DNA of 64,000 nt, from assembly GCA_903928685.1 (NCBI GenBank), contig CAIYRS010000036.1:1-64000 (forward strand), read 5' to 3'. This DNA is from an uncultured Methylococcaceae bacterium. Its GTDB lineage: Bacteria; Pseudomonadota; Gammaproteobacteria; Methylococcales; Methylomonadaceae. Shown here one piece after another: positions 17,630 to 25,761 of this stretch. Positions within the stretch are counted from its first letter, which is position 1, and the number at the start of each line of letters is the position of its first letter. Below the pieces are notes generated by a model. That model was not told the origin of the DNA and ran no database searches. It saw nothing but the letters and a program-made list of their open reading frames with translations. A program made the position numbers and the translations under genes.

Positions 17630-18190
17630 CTATCCCCACAAATCCGCTAAAGAAAACGGTGCGGCATCAAATGGTGGTACAGCCACTTCATCATCATCTT
17701 TCAACGTGGCTATCAACACCCAACGGCCTTGCTGCAATTCAAACGCCTCCAAAGTTTGCGCCAACGGATCGACTAGCCACACATGCGCCACCCCATAATG
17801 GGCATAAATCGGCAATTTTATAATTCGGTCTTTCTTGGCAGTAGACGGCGATAAGATTTCGCAAACCCAATCTGGCACGACTTCAAAACGGTGGTCGTCC
17901 GGTACGCTAGGCATACGCTCGCGTCGCCAGCCTGCTAAATCTGGTACGGCAACTTGCACGTCGCGGATAAAATGCACTTCCGGTTCTATGATGATCCACC
18001 AGCCGCCTGGGCCGCCACGCCCAAAATCAAACGGGCCGGATAAATTGAATCCTAAGCCGCGCCCGACCACACCATGCCGTCCAGACGGTCTTGGCATTGC
18101 GTGCAGCTCGCCATTCAAAAGCTCTCCAGTAACATTTTCCGGCAATGCTAACAGTTGCTGGTAAAGGCTAAGTTTTAAAACCGCGTTCAT
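17630..18190 (-). CDS. Uma2 family (DUF820) putative PD-(D/E)XK nuclease
   Basis: 186 residues. The core has a nuclease-like arrangement: EVHFIRDVQVAVPDLAGWRR with the metal-binding Asp, then DWVCEILSPSTAKKDRIIK with the ExL-type Glu and distal Lys. YAHYGVAHVWLVDP and a C-terminal beta tail follow. The start at 18190 is preceded by GGGGGAT. The biological role of Uma2 proteins is unknown; they are often amplified. Three more lie at 47.1-48.8 kb. Confidence 0.82.
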   Translation of the reverse strand: MNAVLKLSLYQQLLALPENVTGELLNGELHAMPRPSGRHGVVGRGLGFNLSGPFDFGRGGPGGWWIIIEPEVHFIRDVQVAVPDLAGWRRERMPSVPDDHRFEVVPDWVCEILSPSTAKKDRIIKLPIYAHYGVAHVWLVDPLAQTLEAFELQQGRWVLIATLKDDDEVAVPPFDAAPFSLADLWG

Positions 18191-18397
18191 AAAATCCCCC
18201 TTATTTTTCAATAGATGGCAGCCCTGTGGCCTTAATGTTCCATAACCTGCATTAAAAAACAAGGCGGTAGGGCGTAGCCCGCATGAAGAGTAACGTAATG
18301 CGGGGTATCGGAGTCACGAAATCCCCGTATTTCGCAAGCTTCATATAGACTACTCGTCACCCACAAAGCACGCTTTTAAATCAAATTCAATTTATGC

Positions 18398-18430
18398 TAT
18401 AGTCGTTAACAAATGAGAATGATTATTGAT
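18398..18430 (+). promoter_or_regulatory. Putative feo promoter with Fur box
   Basis: The sequence AATGAGAATGATTATTGAT at 18412-18430 matches the classical 19-bp Fur operator closely. A -10-like TATAGT lies at 18398-18403 with TTTAAA 17 bases upstream, so the operator would cover the transcription start. This predicts iron-dependent repression of feoAB. It was read by eye against the known consensus. Confidence 0.7.
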
Positions 18431-18475
18431 TAATCGTTAGCCTCATGGTAATTAATATTATTTCCAGAGCGTATC

Positions 18476-18718
18476 ATGGCTATCAGTTTAAAAAATCTTA
18501 GTGTCGGCGATTTCGGCAAAATAGTGGGTTTTGAGCAATCCGGCAAGGTTTACCGCAAGCGTTTGCTGGCAATGGGCTTAACGCCTGGCACCTTGTTTAG
18601 TGTCACCCGATTTGCACCATTGGGTGATCCGGTAGAAATCAAATTACGCGGTTTTTCGCTGACCTTGCGTAAGAATGAAGCCGATGTGTTATTGATTGAG
18701 AAATGTAATGAAAGCTGA
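18476..18718 (+). CDS. feoA: Ferrous iron transport protein A
   Basis: An 80-residue SH3-like FeoA: SVGDFGKIVGFEQSG, KRLLAMGLTPGTLF, DPVEIKLRGFSLTLRKNEA. It is a small cytoplasmic protein that supports FeoB-mediated iron(II) uptake. It lies immediately downstream of a Fur-box promoter and overlaps feoB by 11 bases. Confidence 0.93.
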   Translation: MAISLKNLSVGDFGKIVGFEQSGKVYRKRLLAMGLTPGTLFSVTRFAPLGDPVEIKLRGFSLTLRKNEADVLLIEKCNES

Positions 18719-21026
18719 TTTTGTTGTTGGCGTGGTGGGCAATCCCAACTGCGGCAAAACTACCTTATTCAATGCTTTGACGGGATCGCGCCAGCAAGTC
18801 GGCAATTGGCCTGGGGTAACGGTTGAAAAAAAAGTCGGCGAATACAGCCATGCCGGCAAATTGCTGGAATTGGTGGATTTACCCGGTACATATTCCTTAG
18901 AAGCGGCGGATGATACCGTCTCCTTAGACGAAAAAGTCGCCCGTGATTATGTCGCCTCCAGAGCGGCGGATTTGATAATCAACATTGTTGATGCCTCCAA
19001 TATTGAGCGCAACCTGTATCTGACTTCGCAATTGATTGAAATGCGAGTGCCGATGGTGTTGGTGCTGAACATGATGGATGCAGTCAAACAACGCGGCATT
19101 AAAATCGACTGCGAACATTTGGCAAAGTTACTCGGATGTCCGGTAGTGCCGATTAGCGCCTCAGCCAAACACGGCATCAGCCAATTGAAAGCGGTGATTA
19201 ATGCCGCTGCTGCCGATAAACCCGTCCCGACGGCGGCGATTCCCTATGCCGAGCCGCTAGAGCAGGCCGTCAACGAATTACAACCGCAATTACAGACCAT
19301 TGCCCAAGCCTATCCCTGCGATTTACGTTGGCTGGCATTACGGTTATTAGAAGCCGATACCTTGGCGCAACACATTGCTGGCAGCCAGTGCGCCGCTACC
19401 GTAGCGGCGTTGCAGCAGCAAGTTGAAGTGGCAACCGATGATGAAATCGACATACTCGCCGCCGATGCCCGCTATGGTTTCGTCAACCAACTTACCTTGG
19501 CAAGCGTTTGTAAAACCAACGAAATCAGCCGCCACACCACCGAAATCATTGACCGCGTTGTCCTCAACCGTTACTTAGGCATTCCGGTGTTTTTGTTGGT
19601 GATGTACGCCATGTTCATGTTCACCATTAATATCGGCAGCGCCTTCGTCGATTTTTTTGACCAAAGCGTCGCCGCGTTATTGGTTGATGGCTTGGGTTTA
19701 CTGCTCGCCGACTGGTCAGTGCCGGAATGGCTGAATGTGTTGATAACCCACGGCGTTGGCGGCGGCATTCAAGTAGTTGCCACCTTTATCCCTATCGTCG
19801 GCTTCTTGTTCCTGTTTTTATCGGCATTGGAAGATTCCGGCTACATGGCGCGGGCGGCGTTTGTGATGGATCGATTTATGCGGATGATTGGCTTACCGGG
19901 CAAATCCTTCGTGCCGATGATTGTTGGCTTTGGCTGCAACGTCCCTGCGATTATGGCAACCCGCACCTTAGAAAACCAACGCGACCGCATCTTAACCAAT
20001 CTGATGAACCCGTTTATGTCCTGCGGGGCGCGATTGCCCGTGTATGCCTTGTTTGCAGCGGCATTTTTCCCCGTTGGCGGACAAAACTTAGTATTCGGCC
20101 TGTATCTGCTCGGTATCGCCGTAGCAGTGTTGACCGGATTAATCATGCGCCACACCTTATTTAAAGGTGAAAGCTCGCCGTTCATCATGGAATTGCCCGC
20201 CTATCACATGCCCACGTTTAGCGGTGTCAGCTTACGCACTTGGGATAGATTGAAAGCGTTTCTATTTAATGCCGGAAAACTCATCATCCCGATGGTGCTG
20301 GTGCTTAATTTCCTTAACGCCTTAGGCACAGACGGCAGTTTTGGTAAAGAAAACAGCGACAAATCGGTATTAAGCGAAATAGGCCGCAGCCTTACCCCGC
20401 TGTTTAAACCGATGGGCATCAGCAACGACAACTGGCCTGCCACGGTTGGCATCTTTACAGGCGTGTTGGCGAAAGAAGCGGTAGTCGGAACGTTGGATGC
20501 GCTGTACAGCCAATTAGGCGGCAGCACTACGGAAGAAACCACCGCATTTGTGCTTAGTGAAAAATTACTCGCTGCCGTGCAAACCATCCCAGAAAACTTG
20601 AAAGCCGTTGCCGATAATTTGCTCGACCCCTTAGGCTTAAATATCGGCAATGTTGCCGACTTAGCAAGCGCCGCTGATGAGCAATCGGTAAAAACCGACA
20701 CCTTCGCCGCCATGCAGCGCAGTTTTGATGGCAAAGCGGGCGCGTTTGCGTATCTATTATTTATATTGCTATACGCACCTTGCGTAGCAGCTACGGCGGC
20801 AATCTTCCGCGAAACCAACATGGCGTGGACGGTATTTGTGCTGTTCTGGACTACAGGCATTGCCTACATGACCGCCAGCATTTTTTACCAAACCATGCGT
20901 TATAGCCAGCATCCTTTGTATTCCATATCGTGGATTAGCGGCTTGCTGATGCTATTCATCATGGTTTTATTTGGCTTGTGGCTGAGTGGGCGGCATAGTG
21001 ATAAGCAATTATTGCCTAGCAAATAA
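18708..21026 (+). CDS. feoB: Ferrous iron transporter B
   Basis: A 772-residue inner-membrane iron(II) transporter. The N-terminal G domain has GNPNCGKTTLFNALTG (G1), DLPGTYSL (G3), NMMD (G4) and SAS (G5). A membrane part follows with two Gate domains; the first includes GCNVPAIMATRTL. The ATG at 18708 is chosen over a TTG at 18696 because GAGA precedes it and it gives the family N-terminus. It overlaps feoA, and feoC follows after a 149-base gap holding nested palindromes. Confidence 0.95.
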   Translation: MKADFVVGVVGNPNCGKTTLFNALTGSRQQVGNWPGVTVEKKVGEYSHAGKLLELVDLPGTYSLEAADDTVSLDEKVARDYVASRAADLIINIVDASNIERNLYLTSQLIEMRVPMVLVLNMMDAVKQRGIKIDCEHLAKLLGCPVVPISASAKHGISQLKAVINAAAADKPVPTAAIPYAEPLEQAVNELQPQLQTIAQAYPCDLRWLALRLLEADTLAQHIAGSQCAATVAALQQQVEVATDDEIDILAADARYGFVNQLTLASVCKTNEISRHTTEIIDRVVLNRYLGIPVFLLVMYAMFMFTINIGSAFVDFFDQSVAALLVDGLGLLLADWSVPEWLNVLITHGVGGGIQVVATFIPIVGFLFLFLSALEDSGYMARAAFVMDRFMRMIGLPGKSFVPMIVGFGCNVPAIMATRTLENQRDRILTNLMNPFMSCGARLPVYALFAAAFFPVGGQNLVFGLYLLGIAVAVLTGLIMRHTLFKGESSPFIMELPAYHMPTFSGVSLRTWDRLKAFLFNAGKLIIPMVLVLNFLNALGTDGSFGKENSDKSVLSEIGRSLTPLFKPMGISNDNWPATVGIFTGVLAKEAVVGTLDALYSQLGGSTTEETTAFVLSEKLLAAVQTIPENLKAVADNLLDPLGLNIGNVADLASAADEQSVKTDTFAAMQRSFDGKAGAFAYLLFILLYAPCVAATAAIFRETNMAWTVFVLFWTTGIAYMTASIFYQTMRYSQHPLYSISWISGLLMLFIMVLFGLWLSGRHSDKQLLPSK

Positions 21027-21050
21027 ATAATTGGCTTCACAAGTTTAGGT

Positions 21051-21142
21051 TGTCCACGAAAGGCACGAAAAGACAAGAAAATAATTTAGGAGTCCAAAAC
21101 ATGTTTTGGACTCCTATGGGCTTTTCGTGTCGTTCGTGGACA
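21051..21142. repeat. Nested inverted repeats between feoB and feoC
   Basis: The outer 22-base arms run from TGTCCACGAA at 21051-21072 to TTCGTGGACA at 21121-21142 and agree at 20 of 22 positions. Inside, at 21088-21115, lies a perfect 28-bp palindrome with arms AGGAGTCC and GGACTCCT around AAAACATGTTTT. The transcript could fold into one long hairpin and may reduce feoC expression relative to feoAB. Confidence 0.8.
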
Positions 21143-21175
21143 CAATAACTCTTAAAACACACAGGTAGTACGCTA

Positions 21176-21415
21176 ATGATCTTGTCAGATTTACGCAGTT
21201 ACTTAAAACAACAACACCGCGTTGCCATGAAAGACCTGAGCAACCACTTCGATACCGATGCCGATGCCTTACGCGGTATGCTGGGCTTGTGGATCAGCAA
21301 AGGCAAAGTGCGGAAATTGTCGCCAGAATCCGGCTGCGGCACCAGCTGCTGCAAGTGCGATCCAACACTGACCGAGCTATATGAGTGGGTAGATGGGCCT
21401 GGGCAGATAAACTGA
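21176..21415 (+). CDS. feoC: FeoC-like regulator
   Basis: A 79-residue winged-helix protein: ILSDLRSYLKQQHRVAMKDL, LRGMLGLWISKGKVRKL. A cysteine cluster, CGTSCCKCDP, matches the iron-sulfur loop of FeoC proteins. It is the third gene of the feo locus. FeoC is thought to modulate FeoB stability or activity. The length and Cys spacing fit; DNA binding is not shown. Confidence 0.85.
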   Translation: MILSDLRSYLKQQHRVAMKDLSNHFDTDADALRGMLGLWISKGKVRKLSPESGCGTSCCKCDPTLTELYEWVDGPGQIN

Positions 21416-21512
21416 GTGTTTAGGTCGGGAATAATTCATTGCATTAATACAAAACCCCTATAAATTGAGCTATCCTTACGCGCTTAACTCAAAATTTATA
21501 CGGTTTGAAAAA

Positions 21513-23177
21513 ATGTCAGCACCACAAGCAAACAATATTCTGATTGGCTATTTGACCCAAGTTCGTGGCAACGGCATGGAAGCCAGAATAGCCGATGAAT
21601 ATGTTACCGAAGAACCCCTCATCAGCATTGATGGCGAAGCCATGTTAGTCGGGCAAATCGGTGCGTATATTGTTATTAAACAAGCCAATATCACCGTTTT
21701 AGGCTTGGTCTTTAAAATCACCGAAGACGAAACCACCGACATTTATAACCAACGCCTGGCAAGCCGTTACATCTCCATTATCCCCGTTGGCGAAATTGAA
21801 GAAGAAGGCGGCTTTAGCCGTGGCGTACGCCATTACCCAACCCCTGGCGCGAAAGTATTCGCCGTCGGTATCCTCGAAATCAACGCCATTTTTTCCCGAT
21901 TCCGCGATTACGGCTTCTTCATCGGCCAATTGTCCTCGCACCGCACCTACCAATTAAGCCTAAATCCCCAAGCCTTATTCAGCCGCCACTTCGCCATATT
22001 AGGCCAATCCGGTTCTGGTAAATCGTGGACAGTCACCAGCCTTATCCAAAGCACCCTCAAAGCCATGCCCAACTGCCATCTGGTGATGTTGGATTTGCAC
22101 GGTGAATATTGTTGGAAAAACGCCAACGGCTTTGTTAAATCCGCGTTTCCAAGCTATTTGGTTAACTACGTTGACGCCACCGAAATGGAAATGCCCTATT
22201 GGATGATGAGCTTTGCCGAATTGGTGGATCTATTCATCGACAGAAGCGATGCCACCGCCTCCATGCAAATGGCCTACATGCGCGAAGTCATCCAACAACT
22301 CAAACGCAAAGAAGCCGCAAAAATCGGCCTCAGCCAAGTATCAGTGGATACGCCCATTTATTTCCCTTTAGCGGAAATGTTCATGATTTTCAAAGCCGCC
22401 AACGAAGAAAAGCGCGAATTCGGCAAAGTCCAAGGTGCGTTGTACGGCATGTTTGATGAATTTTTAATCCGTATGCAAAGCCGCTTTAACGACGTCCGCT
22501 ACGACTTCTTATTGAAACCCAAAAAACGCAACAACTCCCAATCAATGGCGGACTTGCTGCGCGAATTTGTTGGCCTAGGCACGATAAAATCCAACATCAC
22601 CATCGTCGATTTAAGCTCCGTACCCGCCGACGTTAGGCCCGCCGTATCCTCGCAAGTTGGGCGCTTAGTCTACGAATTCAATTACTGGAACCCCAAACGC
22701 CGCGACTTCCCCATCACCCTCATCTGTGAAGAAGCCCACGCCTACATCCCGCGCGAAAAAGGCACACAATTTGAAGGCACCAAAAAAGTCATGGAACGTA
22801 TCGCCAAAGAAGGCCGGAAATACGGCGTTTCCATCGGCGTAATCAGCCAACGACCGACCGAATTATCAGAAACCATGCTCTCGCAATGCAGCTCGTTCAT
22901 CTGCCTTAGAACCTCCAACCCCGACGACCAAGCCTACATCAAAAAACTCCTGCCCGAAGCCGAAGGCGACTTGGCAGACATCCTAAGCTCCCTAGGCCGA
23001 GGAGAAGCCCTCGTATTAGGCGAAGCCGCACCAATCCCCACCCGCGTACAAGTCTACAGACCCAACCCCACCCCAAAAAGTAACGATGTCGACTATTTTG
23101 CTGGCTGGCAAAACGACGTTGAAGACTTGGATGTCGACGACATCGTCCACCGCTGGCGCACCCAAACCCGCATTTAA
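21513..23177 (+). CDS. HerA-like hexameric ATPase (DUF87)
   Basis: 554 residues. An N-terminal HAS-barrel region (YLTQVRGNGMEARI, IGAYIVIKQ) precedes the RecA-like motor: Walker A ILGQSGSGKSWTVT, Walker B ITLICEEAHAYIPR, and a sensor region GVSIGVISQRPTELSETML. HerA proteins translocate DNA, typically with the nuclease NurA or, in defence systems, with SIR2 or other effectors. No such partner is adjacent here. The start at ATG 21513 is preferred over a TTG at 21465. The function in this genome is unknown. Confidence 0.85.
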   Translation: MSAPQANNILIGYLTQVRGNGMEARIADEYVTEEPLISIDGEAMLVGQIGAYIVIKQANITVLGLVFKITEDETTDIYNQRLASRYISIIPVGEIEEEGGFSRGVRHYPTPGAKVFAVGILEINAIFSRFRDYGFFIGQLSSHRTYQLSLNPQALFSRHFAILGQSGSGKSWTVTSLIQSTLKAMPNCHLVMLDLHGEYCWKNANGFVKSAFPSYLVNYVDATEMEMPYWMMSFAELVDLFIDRSDATASMQMAYMREVIQQLKRKEAAKIGLSQVSVDTPIYFPLAEMFMIFKAANEEKREFGKVQGALYGMFDEFLIRMQSRFNDVRYDFLLKPKKRNNSQSMADLLREFVGLGTIKSNITIVDLSSVPADVRPAVSSQVGRLVYEFNYWNPKRRDFPITLICEEAHAYIPREKGTQFEGTKKVMERIAKEGRKYGVSIGVISQRPTELSETMLSQCSSFICLRTSNPDDQAYIKKLLPEAEGDLADILSSLGRGEALVLGEAAPIPTRVQVYRPNPTPKSNDVDYFAGWQNDVEDLDVDDIVHRWRTQTRI

Positions 23178-23192
23178 TCCCAAAGTATCTAC

Positions 23193-23242
23193 GGAGCGCG
23201 GGCATCTTGCCCGCAAACTGGCGGGCAAGATGCCCGCGCTCC
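23193..23242. repeat. GC-rich inverted repeat (GGAGCGCGGGCAT family)
   Basis: Perfect long arms run from GGAGCGCGGGCATCTTGCCC at the left to the complementary GGGCAAGATGCCCGCGCTCC at the right, with a loop of about ten bases. It is the second copy of the element at 17479. Confidence 0.8.
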
Positions 23243-23269
23243 ATCCTTCGCAGAAAAGTATTCGATTAC

Positions 23270-23295
23270 GGAGTAAAAAACATGTTTTTTATTCC
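23270..23295. repeat. Short palindrome of the AAAACATG family
   Basis: The arms GGAGTAA and TTATTCC (one G-T wobble) surround AAAACATGTTTT. It lies in the convergent gap after the HerA-like gene. Confidence 0.7.
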
Positions 23296-23370
23296 AACGC
23301 TACGAAAAAATAACATCCACCCGGAACGCGATAGGGGACATAGACATAAATCCCAAATGGCAGAACAAAG

Positions 23371-23525
23371 TAGGGTGTATAAGCGAAGCGCCATACACCG
23401 AATTGTGAATAAATAAAATAGCCATGGGTCAATTCATGGCAGGAATGAGACGGGAAGGGGTAAAGCCGTTTGCAGTGATTGGCAATTTCGACGTGGTGTA
23501 TGACGCTTCGCTTATACACCCTACG
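23371..23525. repeat. Facing REP-like arms
   Basis: GTAGGGTGTATAAGCGAAGC at the left and GCTTCGCTTATACACCCTAC at the right are exact complements, separated by about 115 bases with no coding signal. Confidence 0.75.
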
Positions 23526-23628
23526 AGCTAGCAGAGTGCAGAGCTTCCTTGCAAACCAAGCATAATTGGTGATCAGGAAAGCCTTCCCAGCCTGTATTTC
23601 TGAACACTTTCACAGCCTCGGTAGTTTT

Positions 23629-23706
23629 GTAGGATGGGCTGACGATAGGAAGCCCATCAATTCCAACAACCCCAATGATGGGCTTCTTATCGTCAGCCCA
23701 TCCTAC
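23629..23706. repeat. 78-base hairpin repeat, copy 1
   Basis: GTAGGATGGGCTGACGATAG at the left pairs with a matching right arm ending CGTCAGCCCATCCTAC. The inner AAGCCCATCA/TGATGGGCTT pairing continues the stem. A second copy lies at 25171-25247. Confidence 0.8.
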
Positions 23707-23729
23707 GGTGTTTTCATCTGAAAGCCTCG

Positions 23730-24242
23730 CTAAAAACAATCCCCATACTCAATCACCAGCAATCGGCAATCAAATAAGGTGTTGGGGTATTGGTTGCTGA
23801 GTAAAAACCGTAATAGGAATTCCAAAATTAAATACACGGCGAGGGTTCTTGCTAGTGCGCCCCAGATTTTGCGTTTGCTGTTGCTGGTGCCGCGCCAGAT
23901 TGCCATCACCCACCAGACGATTGGCAGTATCAACATGCCGTGGACGGTTTTCCAGCTGGCGATGGTGTAGGTGACGTTGTTGATGCGGTAGTCAATGTAA
24001 AAAAGCACGGCGTTGACCAGCAGGAAAAACGGCCAGAACACCCGCCATAAGCTGGCTTGCCCTAGCCACGCCGAATGCAGGAAGTTGTAGAGGTTTTGTT
24101 TGTTGCCGGGCCGCCATGTGCGGGTGAGGTCTGGCGTGGACACATACACTAGGCAGAATACCGCCGTTAAGAAGATGCTGGCTTCTAGGGCATCAAACAG
24201 TTGGGTGTAGGCGAAAACAAGTGGTAGGGTATTAATAAACAT
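23730..24242 (-). CDS. Hypothetical integral membrane protein
   Basis: 170 residues with four or five predicted membrane helices, for example ASIFLTAVFCLVYV, FFLLVNAVLFYI, MLILPIVWWVMAIW and LAVYLILEFLLRFLL. No family is recognised. It is convergent with the HerA-like gene across a repeat-rich gap and divergent from the phosphorylase-like gene, whose start lies 29 bases from its own. Confidence 0.6.
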   Translation of the reverse strand: MFINTLPLVFAYTQLFDALEASIFLTAVFCLVYVSTPDLTRTWRPGNKQNLYNFLHSAWLGQASLWRVFWPFFLLVNAVLFYIDYRINNVTYTIASWKTVHGMLILPIVWWVMAIWRGTSNSKRKIWGALARTLAVYLILEFLLRFLLSNQYPNTLFDCRLLVIEYGDCF

Positions 24243-24271
24243 AGTGATGGCTAAGCAAGGTTAATTGATAG

Positions 24272-25105
24272 ATGCAACACGCATACAAAGTATTTATATA
24301 CACGGCCTTGGCTTGTGAGGCAAAGCCGTTGGTGGCATTTTTTGGTTTAAAAAAGCAGTTGGCGGTGACGGCTTTTGCGGTTTATGCCAATGACGGGATA
24401 TGTTTGACGGTAACGGGTTGCGGTAAAGCGGCGATGGCGGCGGGCGTGGCGTATTCGCAGGCCTTGTTTGCGGATGGCGGCGAGGCCATTTTGCTGAACG
24501 TGGGCGTTGCCGGACATGCCCAACAAGTCGTCGGCACGGTGTTGTTGGCGGATAAGATTATTGATGCCGACAGCGGCAGATGTTTTTATCCGCCACTGGT
24601 GTTTACGCCGCCGTGCGCTACTGAGTTGTTGCGGACGGCATCGGTGCCGCAGCTGGATTATAGCTTGCCAGGTCATTACGACATGGAGGCGTCGGCGTTT
24701 TATGAAACCGCCAGCCGTTTTACTTGTGCGGAGTTGATCCAGTGCTTGAAGGTGGTTTCGGATAATCAGGAGGCCAATTTGATTTCGCCGGACGTACGTT
24801 TGGAGGCTAAGCAGGTGGAGGCTTTGCTTGCCGGGCAGGTGGCTGTAGTCGAGCAATTAGTGGCAAGTTTGCGGCAGTTGGCTAGCCATTTGCCTGCGGC
24901 TACGTTGGCTATTGGGCAATATCCGGCGTGGCTTTCGGCGTATCGTTTTACCGCTGCCGAAAGCCAGCAATTGCAGAAGTTGTTGGCGGGCTTGGCGGTG
25001 GTCGGGCAATCGTTGCCAGATGTCGCTGATGGGCAGTTTGCTAATGGCAAGGCTGTGTTGGCGTGGTTGCGGCAACAGCGTGATGCTGGGGAATTTTATT
25101 TGTAG
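24272..25105 (+). CDS. Nucleoside phosphorylase / nucleosidase-like protein
   Basis: 277 residues of the PNP/UDP phosphorylase superfamily. TVTGCGKAAMAAGVAYSQAL and ILLNVGVAGHAQQVVGTVLL form the purine/phosphate-binding core. The domain has YDMEASAFYETA (the Met-Glu ribose motif) and VVSDN, matching the catalytic SD of MTAN-type nucleosidases. The C-terminal 80 residues are helical and atypical. It could cleave a nucleoside or a related glycoside; the substrate is undefined. Confidence 0.75.
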   Translation: MQHAYKVFIYTALACEAKPLVAFFGLKKQLAVTAFAVYANDGICLTVTGCGKAAMAAGVAYSQALFADGGEAILLNVGVAGHAQQVVGTVLLADKIIDADSGRCFYPPLVFTPPCATELLRTASVPQLDYSLPGHYDMEASAFYETASRFTCAELIQCLKVVSDNQEANLISPDVRLEAKQVEALLAGQVAVVEQLVASLRQLASHLPAATLAIGQYPAWLSAYRFTAAESQQLQKLLAGLAVVGQSLPDVADGQFANGKAVLAWLRQQRDAGEFYL

Positions 25106-25131
25106 GCGTCCAAAATATGTTTTGGACTCCT
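25104..25131. repeat. Short palindrome of the AAAACATG family
   Basis: The arms AGGCGTCC and GGACTCCT (one mismatch) surround AAAATATGTTTT. It overlaps the stop codon of the phosphorylase-like gene by two bases, in a convergent gap. Confidence 0.7.
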
Positions 25132-25170
25132 GTCTTGGACTCCGGTTTTGGATGTCGAATTGCTAAGTTT

Positions 25171-25247
25171 GTAGGATGGGCTGACGACAGGAAGCTCATC
25201 AAACCAAACACCCCAACGATGGGCTTCCTAGCGTCAGCCCATCCTAC
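25171..25247. repeat. 78-base hairpin repeat, copy 2
   Basis: The outer arms GTAGGATGGGCTGACG and CGTCAGCCCATCCTAC are identical to the copy at 23629. The inner segments differ slightly and mostly keep pairing. Confidence 0.8.
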
Positions 25248-25260
25248 TTTGCAAGCTTGG

Positions 25261-25623
25261 TTAAATAAAAAAGAACGGGTCTTTGGTGACGGCGACGATG
25301 CCGATATAAACAAAGCAAGCCATCGCGCCAGCAAAAGCCAGCCAGCGTTTTGTGCCACGGGTACGCATGGTCACTACGCCTAAGCCTATGTAGAAAACTA
25401 GGGCGGTAATTTTGGCGATAATCCAGGAGTATTCGGTGCTTAACCACGCGCCTTGGATTACGAGGGTGATGCCGCTGAGTAATAGTAGGGTGTCGATGAT
25501 GTGCGGGGCGATTTTGAGGATTTTTAGTTTCAGTAACTCAGGACGGGTTTCTGATAACACCAGCCGACCGACAAAGCTGGAAAGGGAGATAAGGATAAAG
25601 CTAAGGTGCAGAATTTTAATCAT
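25261..25623 (-). CDS. SirB2 family membrane protein
   Basis: A 120-residue, four-helix membrane protein matching the SirB family: LHLSFILISLSSFVGRLVL, KIAPHIIDTLLLLSGITL, then a short cytosolic RGTKRW loop and a last helix. The name comes from a Salmonella invasion regulator, but the molecular role is unclear. It stands alone on the minus strand between repeats. Confidence 0.82.
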   Translation of the reverse strand: MIKILHLSFILISLSSFVGRLVLSETRPELLKLKILKIAPHIIDTLLLLSGITLVIQGAWLSTEYSWIIAKITALVFYIGLGVVTMRTRGTKRWLAFAGAMACFVYIGIVAVTKDPFFFI

Positions 25624-25704
25624 GTGTTGCTCTTTTTTTAGGTTACTGAATAGCGGTTGCCGTTAAAGGTAGCAACACGGATTTCCTTTTGTGTTATGGG
25701 TATA

Positions 25705-25730
25705 GGCATCCAAAACGGGTTTTAGATGCC
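25705..25730. repeat. Diverged short palindrome
   Basis: The arms GGCATCC and AGATGCC surround AAAACGGGTTTT. It lies between two tandem minus-strand genes (SirB2 and the fructosamine kinase). Confidence 0.55.
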
Positions 25731-25761
25731 AGCAGCAAACCTTACTAAGATTGGCGCGTCT

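Noticed and set aside
23178-23729. Possible CRISPR array in the repeat-rich gap
   Set aside because: The repeats are of different families and palindromic, without regular spacing or unique spacers.
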